Assembly: GCF_028683135.1 (NCBI RefSeq)
Contig: NZ_JAJUBB010000015.1
Coordinates: 1-64,000 of the forward strand
DNA from: Enterovibrio qingdaonensis
GTDB taxonomy: Bacteria; Pseudomonadota; Gammaproteobacteria; Enterobacterales; Vibrionaceae
Length of the DNA stretch: 64,000 nt
Reading direction: 5' to 3'
In this document: positions 43,528 through 52,413 of the stretch, in pieces
Position numbering within the stretch: position 1 is the stretch's first letter
Layout: each line of letters starts with the position of its first letter
Notes under the pieces: generated by a model
Databases searched by the model: none
The model's input: only the letters and a program-made list of their open reading frames with translations
Told to the model about the DNA's origin: nothing
Made by a program: the position numbers and the translations under genes

Positions 43528-46383
43528 ATGAAACTAACTAAACGTTCAGATTCAGTCAGTAAGGACGAAAAGCAGCTGGGTGTATCCCGTCGTGCCTTTA
43601 TGCGCAATTCCACCCTCGCGGCAGCGGGTGGGGTGGCCGCAGCAGGCATGTTTGCTCCCGGCATGATGAAAAAAGCCAGCGCTAAAGATGTTGACCCTAG
43701 CAAACCCAAAGAAATGAAGCGCACCATCTGTACCCACTGCTCCGTGGGCTGTGGTGTGTATGCCGGGGTGCAAGATGGTGTGTGGACAGATCAAGAACCT
43801 GCGTTTGACCACCCATTTAATGCAGGTGGTCACTGTGCAAAAGGGGCGGCGTTGCGTGAGCACGGTCATGGTGCTCGTCGTCTGAAATATCCGATGAAAC
43901 TGGTTGATGGGAAATGGCAAAAAATCAGTTGGGATCAGGCGATTACCGAGGTCGGTGATAAGGTTCTGGAAATTCGCGAGAAGCTTGGGCCAGACTCGAT
44001 TTACTTTTTGGGTTCGGCCAAATTCAATAATGAACAGGCCTATCTATTCAGGAAAATGGCGTCCCTATGGGGAACCAACAACGTCGATCACCAAGCGCGT
44101 ATTTGTCATTCCACCACGGTTGCAGGGGTAGCAAACACTTGGGGCTATGGTGCAATGACAAACTCGTTCAATGACATGCACAACTGTAAATCGGTGCTGT
44201 TTATTGGCTCGAACCCAGCAGAAGCACACCCCGTTGCCATGCAGCATATTCTTATAGCTAAAGAAAAGAATGACTGCAAAATCGTGGTAGCCGATCCACG
44301 TCGTTCTCGCACGGCGGCAAAAGCCGATCATCACTTCTACCTTCGTCCAGGTACTGATATCGCGGTTGTTTGGGGCTTGCTCTGGCACATTTTCAAAAAC
44401 AACTGGGAAGACAAAGAGTTCATTCATCAGCGTGTGTTTGGTATGGATGAAATTCGCGAAGAAGTCGCGAAGTGGCCACCGGAAGTGGTGGAGCGTGTTT
44501 CTGGCGCAACGCCAGAGCAAATGGAAACAGCCGCGAAAATGCTGGCGCAGAACCGTCCGGGTTGTGTTGTCTGGTGTATGGGCGGTACCCAGCACACCAC
44601 GGGGAATAACAACACCCGTGCGTACTGCATACTCGAACTTGCGCTGGGAAATCTCGGCAGAGCGGGTGGTGGTGCCAATATTTTCCGTGGACACGATAAT
44701 GTTCAAGGTGCGACGGACTTGGGCTTGCTGTCTCACACGCTTCCCGGTTATTACGGCCTGTCTGAAGGTGCTTGGAAGCACTGGTCGAAAGTGTGGGAAG
44801 TGGACTTTGAATGGATCAAAGGACGCTATGATCCCAATGAATATGAAGGGACCTATCCGATGCACAGCAACGGGATCCCGGTATCGCGTTGGATAGACGG
44901 TGTATTGGAAGACAAAGATAAGATCGCTCAGAAGAACAACATCCGCGCCATGTTCTACTGGGGTCACGCGGTGAACTCGCAAACCCGTGGTCAGGATATG
45001 CGTAAGGCAATGAACGAGTTGGAAATGATGGTCATTGTGGACCCTTATCCGACGGTTGCGGCGGTCATGAACCAACGCAAAAACGGTGTATATCTTCTGC
45101 CTGCAACCACCCAGTTTGAAACGTTTGGTTCGGTCACTGCCTCTAACCGTTCAATTCAGTGGCGTGACAAAGTCATCGAGCCATTGTTCGATTCAAAACC
45201 TGATCATGAAATCATGTATCTGCTTTCTAAGAAGCTTGGCTTCTCCGATCAGCTATTCAAAAACATCCAAGTTAATGGAACGGAACCTGTCATCGAAGAC
45301 ATTACCCGCGAGTTTAACCGTGGTATGTGGACGATAGGCATGACGGGGCAAAGCCCTGAGCGTCTCAAGCTTCATCAACAAAATTGGCATACCTTTAACT
45401 TCACCTCGTTGGAAGCGGAAGGTGGTCCATTGAACGGTGAAACCTACGGCTTGCCTTGGCCTTGTTGGGGGACACCAGAACTGGGGCACCCTGGCTCTCA
45501 TATTCTTTATGACACGTCGAAAGAAGTCGCACGTGGCGGCGGTAACTTCCGTGCGCGTTTCGGTGTGGAGTATGAAGGTAAAAATCTGTTGGCCGTGGAC
45601 AGTTACTCAAAAGGCTGTGAGCTGGAAGATGGCTACCCAGAATTCACCGACAAGATGCTCAAGCAACTTGGCTGGTGGGATGATTTGACCGCAGAAGAAA
45701 AAGCTGCAGCAGAAGGTAAAAACTGGAAAACAGACTTGTCAGGCGGTATTCAGCGCGTCGCCATCAAACACGGTTGTATGCCTTACGGTAATGCGAAAGC
45801 GCGTGCGATTGTCTGGACTTTCCCTGATCGCGTGCCACTTCATAGAGAGCCGCTGTTTACGCCACGTCGCGACCTTATCGCTGAATACCCGACTTGGGAT
45901 GACAAAGCGGATATCTACCGTTTACCTACGCTCTACAAATCGATTCAGGACATTGATGTTGCCTCTGAGTACCCAATCATTCTTACCTCAGGGCGCATTG
46001 TTGAGTATGAAGGTGGTGGTGAAGAAACCCGCTCTAACCCTTGGCTTGCGACGTTACAACGCGAGATGTTTGTTGAAATCAACATTGTGGATGCAAACAA
46101 CATCGGCATTAAAGACGGGCAGGATGTCTGGGTTGAAGGTGCGGAAAAAGGCCGTGTGAAAGTGAAAGCGATGATCACTCCTCGCGTAAAAGAAGGGCTG
46201 GCATTTATGCCGTTCCACTTTGGTGGCGTGTTCGAAGGCGAGAGTTTGCTGTCGAAATACCCGGAAGGTTCTCAGCCTTATGTGGTGGGTGAAGCGGCGA
46301 ATACGGCAACGACCTATGGTTATGACCCTGTGACAGTGATGCAGGAAACCAAGGTTACTCTTTGCAAAATCTCAGCAGCGTAA
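43528..46383 (+). CDS. fdhA: Formate dehydrogenase catalytic subunit
   Basis: 951-residue molybdopterin oxidoreductase that oxidises formate to CO2 in the periplasm. A Tat signal SRRAFMRNS lies at 20-28. The 4Fe-4S ligands are C68, C71, C75 and C103. The active-site residue is C193 in RICHSTTVAG, where several formate dehydrogenases use selenocysteine, so this is a Cys form. The C-terminal MopB-binding domain contains ILTSGRIVEYEGGGEETRSNPW. ATG at 43528 follows GGAG by seven bases. The linked Tup importer points to tungsten as the possible metal. Confidence 0.96.
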   Translation: MKLTKRSDSVSKDEKQLGVSRRAFMRNSTLAAAGGVAAAGMFAPGMMKKASAKDVDPSKPKEMKRTICTHCSVGCGVYAGVQDGVWTDQEPAFDHPFNAGGHCAKGAALREHGHGARRLKYPMKLVDGKWQKISWDQAITEVGDKVLEIREKLGPDSIYFLGSAKFNNEQAYLFRKMASLWGTNNVDHQARICHSTTVAGVANTWGYGAMTNSFNDMHNCKSVLFIGSNPAEAHPVAMQHILIAKEKNDCKIVVADPRRSRTAAKADHHFYLRPGTDIAVVWGLLWHIFKNNWEDKEFIHQRVFGMDEIREEVAKWPPEVVERVSGATPEQMETAAKMLAQNRPGCVVWCMGGTQHTTGNNNTRAYCILELALGNLGRAGGGANIFRGHDNVQGATDLGLLSHTLPGYYGLSEGAWKHWSKVWEVDFEWIKGRYDPNEYEGTYPMHSNGIPVSRWIDGVLEDKDKIAQKNNIRAMFYWGHAVNSQTRGQDMRKAMNELEMMVIVDPYPTVAAVMNQRKNGVYLLPATTQFETFGSVTASNRSIQWRDKVIEPLFDSKPDHEIMYLLSKKLGFSDQLFKNIQVNGTEPVIEDITREFNRGMWTIGMTGQSPERLKLHQQNWHTFNFTSLEAEGGPLNGETYGLPWPCWGTPELGHPGSHILYDTSKEVARGGGNFRARFGVEYEGKNLLAVDSYSKGCELEDGYPEFTDKMLKQLGWWDDLTAEEKAAAEGKNWKTDLSGGIQRVAIKHGCMPYGNAKARAIVWTFPDRVPLHREPLFTPRRDLIAEYPTWDDKADIYRLPTLYKSIQDIDVASEYPIILTSGRIVEYEGGGEETRSNPWLATLQREMFVEINIVDANNIGIKDGQDVWVEGAEKGRVKVKAMITPRVKEGLAFMPFHFGGVFEGESLLSKYPEGSQPYVVGEAANTATTYGYDPVTVMQETKVTLCKISAA

Positions 46384-46398
46384 CGGAGGGAACACATT

Positions 46399-47007
46399 AT
46401 GGCTGATATGAAATTTCTCTGCGATACCAAACGCTGCATTGAGTGCAACGGGTGTGTGACCGCATGTTCGAACGCAAACTCAGAAGTGGTGACGTGGGGT
46501 ATTCAACGTCGTCGTGTTGTGACGCTGAATGATGGTGAGCCGGGTGAAAACTCGATTTCCGTTGCCTGTATGCATTGTGCGGATGCGCCTTGCATGGCGG
46601 TTTGCCCAGCGGACTGTTTTTATCGCACTGATGAAGGCATCGTGCTGCACAACAAGGAAACGTGTATCGGGTGTGGTTATTGTTTGTTTGCCTGCCCGTT
46701 TGGTGCCCCGCAATTCCCAAGTACAGCAGCGTTTGGTGAGCGTGGGAAAATGGACAAATGCACCTTCTGTGCAGGTGGACCAGCCCCCGACGGTTCTGCC
46801 GAAGAGAAAGAGCTCTACGGCGCGAATCGTATTGCAGAAGGTAAGTTGCCACTGTGCGCAGAGTTTTGCTCAACCAAGGCACTTCTAGCGGGTGATGCAT
46901 CAAAAATCTCGGACATTTTCCGTCAACGCGTGGTCGAGCGTGGCGCGAAAGGTGCGGGTTGGACGGATGGTGATGACCTTGCGTACGATGCATCTGGCAA
47001 CTCATAA
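46399..47007 (+). CDS. fdhB: Formate dehydrogenase iron-sulfur subunit
   Basis: 202 residues. It carries electrons from FdhA to the cytochrome subunit. Four 4Fe-4S motifs are seen: CIECNGCVTAC, CMHCADAPCMAVCP, CIGCGYCLFACP and the split CTFC with CAEFC. It has no Tat signal of its own, so it should be exported with FdhA. The ATG has GGAGG upstream, 15 bases after fdhA. Confidence 0.96.
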   Translation: MADMKFLCDTKRCIECNGCVTACSNANSEVVTWGIQRRRVVTLNDGEPGENSISVACMHCADAPCMAVCPADCFYRTDEGIVLHNKETCIGCGYCLFACPFGAPQFPSTAAFGERGKMDKCTFCAGGPAPDGSAEEKELYGANRIAEGKLPLCAEFCSTKALLAGDASKISDIFRQRVVERGAKGAGWTDGDDLAYDASGNS

Positions 47008-47013
47008 GCATGG

Positions 47014-47045
47014 AAAATGGCGAACACGTCCGTGTTCGCCATTTT
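47014..47045 (+). other. Perfect hairpin between fdhB and fdhC
   Basis: AAAATGGCGAACACG, centre TC, CGTGTTCGCCATTTT form a 15-bp perfect inverted repeat filling most of the fdhB-fdhC gap. It ends in only four Ts, two bases before the ribosome site GAGGAGG. It could be a partial terminator, a stabiliser of the upstream mRNA or a processing site. Confidence 0.8.
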
Positions 47046-47056
47046 GAGGAGGAGAT

Positions 47057-48064
47057 ATGTTACGAACATTGATCGCCATGCTTTTGGTGATAACGACCTT
47101 TGGTGCATATGCGGACCTTGAAAAGCAGGACAAATTTAACGCTGACGGCGAAATGATCCAGCTAACAGGGGCAGAGTTCTGGCACAAACTTAGAGAAGGT
47201 GAAGACGGCAAAAGTACCTCCGTGACATTGGAGCATACTCAGCTTATCAATGTGGTGGGACAGCGTTGGCGCGAAGTGAGAAACGAGTGGGTAACGCCGC
47301 TTGGGCTGCTTTTCCTAGGTGGTTCCGCGGGAGCCTTGCTGCTGTTTTATCTTTGGGCGGGTCGTATTCAATTGGCTAATGAGCGAACGGGGAAAAAGGT
47401 GTTGCGTTGGACACCGTTTGAAAGAGCCATGCACTGGTTCACCGCGATTAACTTCCTCATTCTTGGCTTTTCCGGCGTAGTGTTGCTCTATGGCAAGCAC
47501 TTCATCTTACCCATCGTTCCGTTAGATGTGTGGGGAGCCATAATCAACGGGTCTAAAGTGGCTCACAATTACCTTGGTCCCCTGTTTGTGCTTGGCCTAC
47601 TTTGCATGCTGGTAAAGTGGATGAAGAACAACTTCTTAAACAAAACAGACATAGAGTGGTTCAAACAAGGTGGTGGGCTACTTCCTAATGGGAAGCACCC
47701 TGATGCTGGATTTTGTAATGGTGGCGAGAAAATTTGGTTCTGGCTGTTGGCAACGGTTGGCGTTGTGGTGTGTATCAGCGGTTTGTTTCTCGACTTTCCG
47801 ATATTCGGTCAAACCCGTCAGGAGATGCAGATTGCGAATGTTATTCATGCTGTCGCCTCGTTAGGTTTGTTTGCCGCCGCCTTGGGGCACATCTATATCG
47901 GTACTGCAGGTACTGAAGGTGCACTGGAAGGCATGGCGACGGGCTATGTCGACGAAACTTGGGCGAAGCAACACCATAAATTGTGGTTCGATGAAGTGGA
48001 AAACGCGCCAGAATCGACAGAGCAAAAATCACAAGCATCAGGCGATGAACAGCGAAGTACCTGA
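47057..48064 (+). CDS. fdhC: Formate dehydrogenase cytochrome b subunit
   Basis: 335-residue membrane subunit that passes electrons to quinone. An N-terminal signal-like segment ends AYA. A periplasmic stretch of about 60 residues follows, then about four membrane helices. Candidate heme histidines are in FERAMHWFTAINF, VAHNYLGPLF and the last helix HAVASLGLFAAALGHIYIG. The C-terminal tail is charged. Last gene of the operon. Confidence 0.93.
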   Translation: MLRTLIAMLLVITTFGAYADLEKQDKFNADGEMIQLTGAEFWHKLREGEDGKSTSVTLEHTQLINVVGQRWREVRNEWVTPLGLLFLGGSAGALLLFYLWAGRIQLANERTGKKVLRWTPFERAMHWFTAINFLILGFSGVVLLYGKHFILPIVPLDVWGAIINGSKVAHNYLGPLFVLGLLCMLVKWMKNNFLNKTDIEWFKQGGGLLPNGKHPDAGFCNGGEKIWFWLLATVGVVVCISGLFLDFPIFGQTRQEMQIANVIHAVASLGLFAAALGHIYIGTAGTEGALEGMATGYVDETWAKQHHKLWFDEVENAPESTEQKSQASGDEQRST

Positions 48065-48084
48065 TGCAAAAAGTAAAGTGTCTC

Positions 48085-48113
48085 AAGAGCTCGCACATTG
48101 CGAGCTCTTTTTC
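48085..48113 (+). terminator. fdh operon terminator
   Basis: AAGAGCTCGC, loop ACATT, GCGAGCTCTT and Ts, 20 bases after fdhC. Confidence 0.9.
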
Positions 48114-48157
48114 ATTCAGCTAATTGTTCTCTCTATCCATCGCATTGGTTATCGTTT

Positions 48158-48173
48158 GCGCAAACGTTTGCAT
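48158..48173. promoter_or_regulatory. PurR-like operator
   Basis: GCGCAAACGTTTGCAT matches the PurR consensus ACGCAAACGTTTGCGT at 14 of 16 positions, with the central CAAACGTTTG intact. It lies 66 bases before the nucleosidase ATG, in promoter range. A related LacI-family regulator could also bind here. Confidence 0.7.
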
Positions 48174-48238
48174 TCGTCTTTTCTTTTATAGATTTGAGGG
48201 TATGATGCGCATCTCTCAACCTTTTTAGCGCGGCAGTT

Positions 48239-49009
48239 ATGCGTAAACTACTTTTAGCTTTTTCCTTCGTACTATCGACGTTTTCTTTCACTCTACAAGC
48301 TGCAGAACAACCCATTGCCTTGCTAGGCGCGATGGATGCGGAAATTGAAAAACTGTTACCTGAAATCGACAACAAGCAAGTCCATACCATCTCTTTAAAC
48401 ACTTATTACACCGGCACCATTGATGGTCAGCCCGTAGTTGTTGCGCGCTCAGGCGTGGGTAAGGTCAATGCCGCGATTACCACCTATGTGTTGGTTAACC
48501 ATTTCAAGGTGGAAAGCATCATCTTTACGGGTATTGCCGGTGCGGCATCTCCAAAGCTCAACGTTGCCGACGTTGTTATTTCGACAGCACTGGTTCAGCA
48601 TGATGTAGATCTAACGACATTCGGTGCGCCGAAAGGTCAACTTAGTGGCTACGATGACAGATACTTCTACGCAGATAAGAAGCTTCAGGCGTTAGCGTTG
48701 GAAGCTGCGAATGATGAGATCGGTAAATCGCGTGTGCATGCCGGTATCATTGCAACGGGCGACCAGTTCATCGCTGACAAAACCGTGGTAAAAATGCTGC
48801 AAGAAGAATTCGATGCGCTGGCGGTAGAAATGGAAGGCGCAGCGGTTGCTCAAGTGACGGGCATGCTGAATATCCCGCTGGTGGTGATTCGCACGATTTC
48901 TGATAAAGCAGACGGTTCTGCTCACATGGTGTATTCAGAAGCGAAGCAAGTGACGGCAGACAATTCAGTAGCTATCACGCTGAATATGTTGAGCCGCATG
49001 AAGTCGTAA
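48239..49009 (+). CDS. Exported MTA/SAH nucleosidase
   Basis: 256 residues of the MTAN/Pfs family, which splits adenine from 5'-methylthioadenosine and S-adenosylhomocysteine. It has the N-terminal IALLGAMDAEIEKLLPEI, GVGKVNAAITTYVL and FTGIAGAAS. The catalytic Glu/Met region is AVEMEGAAVAQV, and the acid Asp lies in IRTISDKADGSA. Unlike cytoplasmic Pfs, it begins with a clear signal peptide (1-22, ending LQA), so it should act in the periplasm. A PurR-like box upstream fits purine salvage. Probably a paralogue of the housekeeping gene. Confidence 0.92.
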   Translation: MRKLLLAFSFVLSTFSFTLQAAEQPIALLGAMDAEIEKLLPEIDNKQVHTISLNTYYTGTIDGQPVVVARSGVGKVNAAITTYVLVNHFKVESIIFTGIAGAASPKLNVADVVISTALVQHDVDLTTFGAPKGQLSGYDDRYFYADKKLQALALEAANDEIGKSRVHAGIIATGDQFIADKTVVKMLQEEFDALAVEMEGAAVAQVTGMLNIPLVVIRTISDKADGSAHMVYSEAKQVTADNSVAITLNMLSRMKS

Positions 49010-49103
49010 CCGTTGATTAGCCTTGTGTGCTAGTCGGCGGCTTGCAACGAAACAGGGAAGGCAATGGCCTTCCCTGTTAGGTTATTGGGCTTCCCCGAAA
49101 TGC

Positions 49104-50330
49104 TTACGGGTGAATCACTTGCTCGGGTTTGCTCGTTGGCAGCCAAAATGAAATCACTGTAGTGATAGCAAGGAAGGCAAACGACACCCACAAACACGCG
49201 GCAAAGCCCCACATTTGAAATACCCAACCAGACAAAATAGTGCCGATCAATCGACCCATCGCATTGGCCATGTAGTAGAAGCCAACATCCAATGAAACGC
49301 CATCTCCCTTTGCGTAGCTGACAATCAGATACGAATGCAGGGAAGAATTCACAGCAAACACCGCGCCGAATAGCATGAGGCCGACAATAATGACCACTTC
49401 TGGGTGCCATTGTTGTTGAACGCTAAACGCAATCAGACCTGTCACGATGGATAAAGTGAACGCCCAATAAATGGCGGCTTTACCCTCAGGTGCCCGCCCC
49501 GATGCCTTGCCTGTGATTTTCGGCGCAATGCCTTGAATAATCCCGTATCCGATCACCCATGTCGCCAAGAAGGCACCAACGGCACTATGGTCCCAACCAA
49601 AGGTAGAACCGAGGTAAATCGGAAGAGCAATGACAAACCATACATCACGCGCGCCGAACAGGAACATACGCGCAGCAGACAAAATATTCACGCTGCGAGA
49701 CTTAGAGAAGATTTCGGAAAACTTAGGCTTGGTTTTCGCTTTACCCATGTCTGATTTCAAGAAAAGCAAACTGCCGATAAACACCAACAGCAACACGCCA
49801 GCCATGGCAGCGACTGCGTATTGGAAGCCAATCGACGACAGAAGGGCACCGCCGAGGAAAAAGCCTGCGCCTTTGAGCGCATTCTTTGAACCCGTTAAAA
49901 TCGCGATCCACTTGTACAGTGCACCTTGTGCGTTTTCCGGTACTAGCGTTTTGATGGCACTTTTCGCACTCATCTTGTTGAGATCTTTAGCGATACCAGA
50001 CAGTGCCTGTGCCGCCATAACCCAAGGAATACTGAGCCAAGAAGCGGGAACAGCCAGCATAGACAGCGCGAAAATCTGCATGCCCAAGCCGATATTCATG
50101 GTGCGGTTTAAGCCAAGCCTTGCGCCTAACCAGCCTCCAATCAAATTGGTGACGACGCCAAAAAATTCATAGAAAAGGAATAGGGAGGCGATTTCTAGGC
50201 TGGAGTAACCGAGATCGTAGAAATAGAGCACCACCAACATGCGCAGTGCGCCATCAGTGACGGTGAAGTTCCAGTAGTTGAATGTCACCAGCATATACTG
50301 GCGAACATGAGAGTTAAGTTGAGACAGCAT
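49104..50330 (-). CDS. arsJ: Organoarsenical efflux MFS transporter ArsJ
   Basis: 408-residue protein of the major facilitator superfamily with about 12 helices, opening with VRQYMLVTFNYWNFTVTDGALRM. ArsJ exports 1-arseno-3-phosphoglycerate made by the partner GAPDH, giving arsenate resistance. I identify it by this N-terminus and by its operon with arsR and GAPDH. The start at 50330 has GAGAG upstream; a start at 50351 is possible. Last gene of arsR-GAPDH-phosphatase-arsJ. A 11-bp stem without T-run (49051-49078) lies downstream. Confidence 0.92.
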   Translation of the reverse strand: MLSQLNSHVRQYMLVTFNYWNFTVTDGALRMLVVLYFYDLGYSSLEIASLFLFYEFFGVVTNLIGGWLGARLGLNRTMNIGLGMQIFALSMLAVPASWLSIPWVMAAQALSGIAKDLNKMSAKSAIKTLVPENAQGALYKWIAILTGSKNALKGAGFFLGGALLSSIGFQYAVAAMAGVLLLVFIGSLLFLKSDMGKAKTKPKFSEIFSKSRSVNILSAARMFLFGARDVWFVIALPIYLGSTFGWDHSAVGAFLATWVIGYGIIQGIAPKITGKASGRAPEGKAAIYWAFTLSIVTGLIAFSVQQQWHPEVVIIVGLMLFGAVFAVNSSLHSYLIVSYAKGDGVSLDVGFYYMANAMGRLIGTILSGWVFQMWGFAACLWVSFAFLAITTVISFWLPTSKPEQVIHP

Positions 50331-50374
50331 GGAGACTCTCTTAAAAGGCACTGCATAAGCAGTGCCTTTGGGTG

Positions 50375-50869
50375 TTACTTGTTAGCAAACTGGTTGATGT
50401 ACTGAACTTGGACTTCTTTGGTGAAGGCTCCCGGTCGCAGTGCTTGCACTTGGGTGACGATGTCAGATAACGCCCAACTTTTTTCCAATAGAATATGAGC
50501 GGCGAGAAGACCTGTGCGGCCTGAACCGCCCATGCAATGCAGCGCGACTTTCTCTCCGTTTTCCAAGGCTAAATGAACCGAAGGCGAAATCTCCTTCCAG
50601 CCAGTTTGGAACGCGTCTTCTGGGGCGCAGTCATCTTCGATAGGTGCGTGGAACCATGCTAACCCTGCGTTTTTAACTTCATCAGCCAAGGAACCAACGC
50701 CTTTGCTGTCCATTTCTTCTTGATTTAGCGCAGTAACGACAACCGTTACGCCTTGTTCTTTCAGTTGAGCAATACTGTCGCTAAGCGTAACGTCTTTCGT
50801 ACCTGGGCACGGTGTCAGCACCAAGCCTGACGTGTTTTCTAACGGCAATTCCCACGTTGGATGTGTCAT
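50375..50869 (-). CDS. Dual-specificity-type phosphatase in the ars operon
   Basis: 164 residues. The cysteine-phosphatase P-loop HCMGGSGRTG is at 111-120 (nucleophile C112, R118), with candidate acids D79/D80 in PIEDDCAP. It resembles CDKN3/Cdc14-like phosphatases rather than the arsenate reductase ArsC, whose CX5R lies near the N-terminus. It lies between GAPDH and arsJ with short gaps. Its substrate is unknown, and its place in the operon suggests a role in arsenate or phosphoglycerate handling. Confidence 0.85.
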   Translation of the reverse strand: MTHPTWELPLENTSGLVLTPCPGTKDVTLSDSIAQLKEQGVTVVVTALNQEEMDSKGVGSLADEVKNAGLAWFHAPIEDDCAPEDAFQTGWKEISPSVHLALENGEKVALHCMGGSGRTGLLAAHILLEKSWALSDIVTQVQALRPGAFTKEVQVQYINQFANK

Positions 50870-50896
50870 TCTTTTCTACCTATTGTTGCCAACCAA

Positions 50897-51898
50897 TTAT
50901 GCTAAACCGACGTTACGAACGAGTTCTGCTGTGCGTGTCGCGTAACCCATTTCGTTGTCGTACCAGGCGTAGATTTTCACCATGCGCTTGCCAACAACCA
51001 TGGTGGAAAGGGCATCTACGATGGTTGAACGTTGGTCACCTTTATAATCGATGGACACCAGAGGGCGCTCTTCAAAGCCCAGAATGCCTTTTAGCTCGCC
51101 TTCCGATGCTTCTTTCAAAAGAGCGTTCACTTCTTCGGCCGTCGTGTCACGTTTTACATCAAAAATGATGTCAGTCAGCGACGCGTTTGCCAGAGGTACA
51201 CGAACGGCATGGCCGTTAATCTTGCCTTCCAATTCTGGGAAGATCTCTATGATCGCTTTGGCTGAACCTGTGGTGGTTGGGATCAAGCTCATGCCACAAG
51301 CGCGAGCACGGCGCAGATCTTTGTGCGGTGCATCCAGAATGGTTTGCGTGTTGGTCAGATCGTGGATCGTGGTAAACGCGGATTGTTCGATGCCAAGCTT
51401 CTCGTGGATCACTTTCACGACAGGCGCAATACAGTTTGTGGTGCACGATGCTGCCGTCACGATACGGTGAATTTCCGGGTCGAAGATGTGGTCATTGATA
51501 CCCACTACAATGTTTGCAATGCCTTCTTCTTGCACGGGGGCTGACACAACCACACGCTTTACACCTTGCTCAAGGTATTGGTTTAGAAACGCTGTTTTAC
51601 GGTGCACACCCGTTGCTTCAATCACCACGTCACAACCAGACCAATCAACATCTGCGATGGCTTTTTTCTGCGTGGTTAGGATGGTTTTCCCGTTGATGAG
51701 CATGGTATCGCCATCGGTGGATACTTCGTGATGCCAGCGACCTTGGATTGAGTCGAATTCCAATAGATGTGCGAGTGTGGCAGCATCTCCCGCCACATCA
51801 TTAATTTGCACAAATTCCAACTCTGGCCAATCAAAAGCCGCTCGCAGTGCTAAACGGCCAATACGACCAAAACCATTAATTCCTACTTTGATAGACAT
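50897..51898 (-). CDS. ArsJ-associated glyceraldehyde-3-phosphate dehydrogenase
   Basis: 333 residues. The NAD-binding [15 protein letters not shown] is at the N-terminus, catalytic C152 in AASCTTNC and H179 in TTIHDLT. In arsJ operons this enzyme uses arsenate instead of phosphate to form 1-arseno-3-phosphoglycerate, which ArsJ exports. The operon position, rather than any residue I can name, separates it from the glycolytic GapA. Confidence 0.93.
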   Translation of the reverse strand: MSIKVGINGFGRIGRLALRAAFDWPELEFVQINDVAGDAATLAHLLEFDSIQGRWHHEVSTDGDTMLINGKTILTTQKKAIADVDWSGCDVVIEATGVHRKTAFLNQYLEQGVKRVVVSAPVQEEGIANIVVGINDHIFDPEIHRIVTAASCTTNCIAPVVKVIHEKLGIEQSAFTTIHDLTNTQTILDAPHKDLRRARACGMSLIPTTTGSAKAIIEIFPELEGKINGHAVRVPLANASLTDIIFDVKRDTTAEEVNALLKEASEGELKGILGFEERPLVSIDYKGDQRSTIVDALSTMVVGKRMVKIYAWYDNEMGYATRTAELVRNVGLA

Positions 51899-51910
51899 AT
51901 CGCTTTCCCT

Positions 51911-52252
51911 TTATTTACAGCACGCTTGGCGAGATTTCATCTCTGACAAACGCTGGATATCTTGCTGGTATTCCTGTTTTAGGCAGTTCGAGTCGACCAG
52001 CCCCTGAATTTGTTTTCTCATCCAACCCGGCAGTTGGTCTGAAAGGCGGTAAAACACCCATTGCCCCTGTCGGGTATCGACAATGACACCGCTCGAACGT
52101 AGCTGAGCCAAGTGGCGGGAGATCTTAGGTTGGCTCTCGTTGAGTGCCTCCGTTAACTCGCCCACACAGACTTTCTCTTCACGAGCGATGAGTAATAAAC
52201 ATCTCACTCGGGTTTCATCTGCGAGTAGCTTGAAGAATTGATGCGGTAACAT
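51911..52252 (-). CDS. arsR: ArsR-family metalloregulator
   Basis: 113 residues with a winged helix-turn-helix (ELTEALNESQPKISRHLAQLRSSGVI). C29 lies in KVCVGEL at the usual alpha-3 metal-site region, and a CC pair is near the C-terminus. It lacks the exact CVC motif of E. coli ArsR, so As(III) may be bound by C29 with the terminal cysteines. First gene of the ars operon; a 20-bp palindrome lies just upstream. Confidence 0.92.
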   Translation of the reverse strand: MLPHQFFKLLADETRVRCLLLIAREEKVCVGELTEALNESQPKISRHLAQLRSSGVIVDTRQGQWVFYRLSDQLPGWMRKQIQGLVDSNCLKQEYQQDIQRLSEMKSRQACCK

Positions 52253-52264
52253 TCGTATATCTCT

Positions 52265-52284
52265 ATATATGGATATCCATATAT
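52265..52284. promoter_or_regulatory. ArsR operator
   Basis: ATATATGGATATCCATATAT is a perfect 20-bp palindrome, 13 bases before the arsR start. Size, position and symmetry suit a dimeric ArsR/SmtB repressor. Confidence 0.8.
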
Positions 52285-52413
52285 TATAGATTGTGATTTT
52301 GCAGTCAATGGTAACGAAGGGGATGTCATGAAAGGTTCATACTACGGGGAAAGTTGACTGGGACGATGTGGTGCCACTGTATTCTTCAATGACACCAGTC
52401 TGCCTTCAATATA

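Noticed and set aside
44101-44109. Possible selenocysteine in the formate dehydrogenase
   Set aside because: The active-site codon in RICHSTT is TGT (Cys), not TGA, so no selenocysteine insertion element is needed.
44065-45075. 336-codon open frame antisense to fdhA
   Set aside because: Lies wholly inside fdhA on the other strand. Its His/Arg/Val-rich content is typical of a shadow of a codon-biased gene, and there is no ribosome site.
46397-47011. 204-codon open frame exactly opposite fdhB
   Set aside because: Its sequence is the mirror of the cysteine-rich ferredoxin gene (His/Arg/Thr-rich), and no family features are seen.
50375-50869. Arsenate reductase ArsC (low-molecular-weight phosphatase type)
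   Set aside because: The CX5R loop is at residues 112-118 and in the HCX2GX2R(T) form of dual-specificity phosphatases, not near the N-terminus as in ArsC.
50897-51898. Housekeeping GAPDH (gapA)
   Set aside because: The gene is third from arsJ in an arsR-led operon with an ArsR operator, which is the known setting of the arsenate-specific paralogue.
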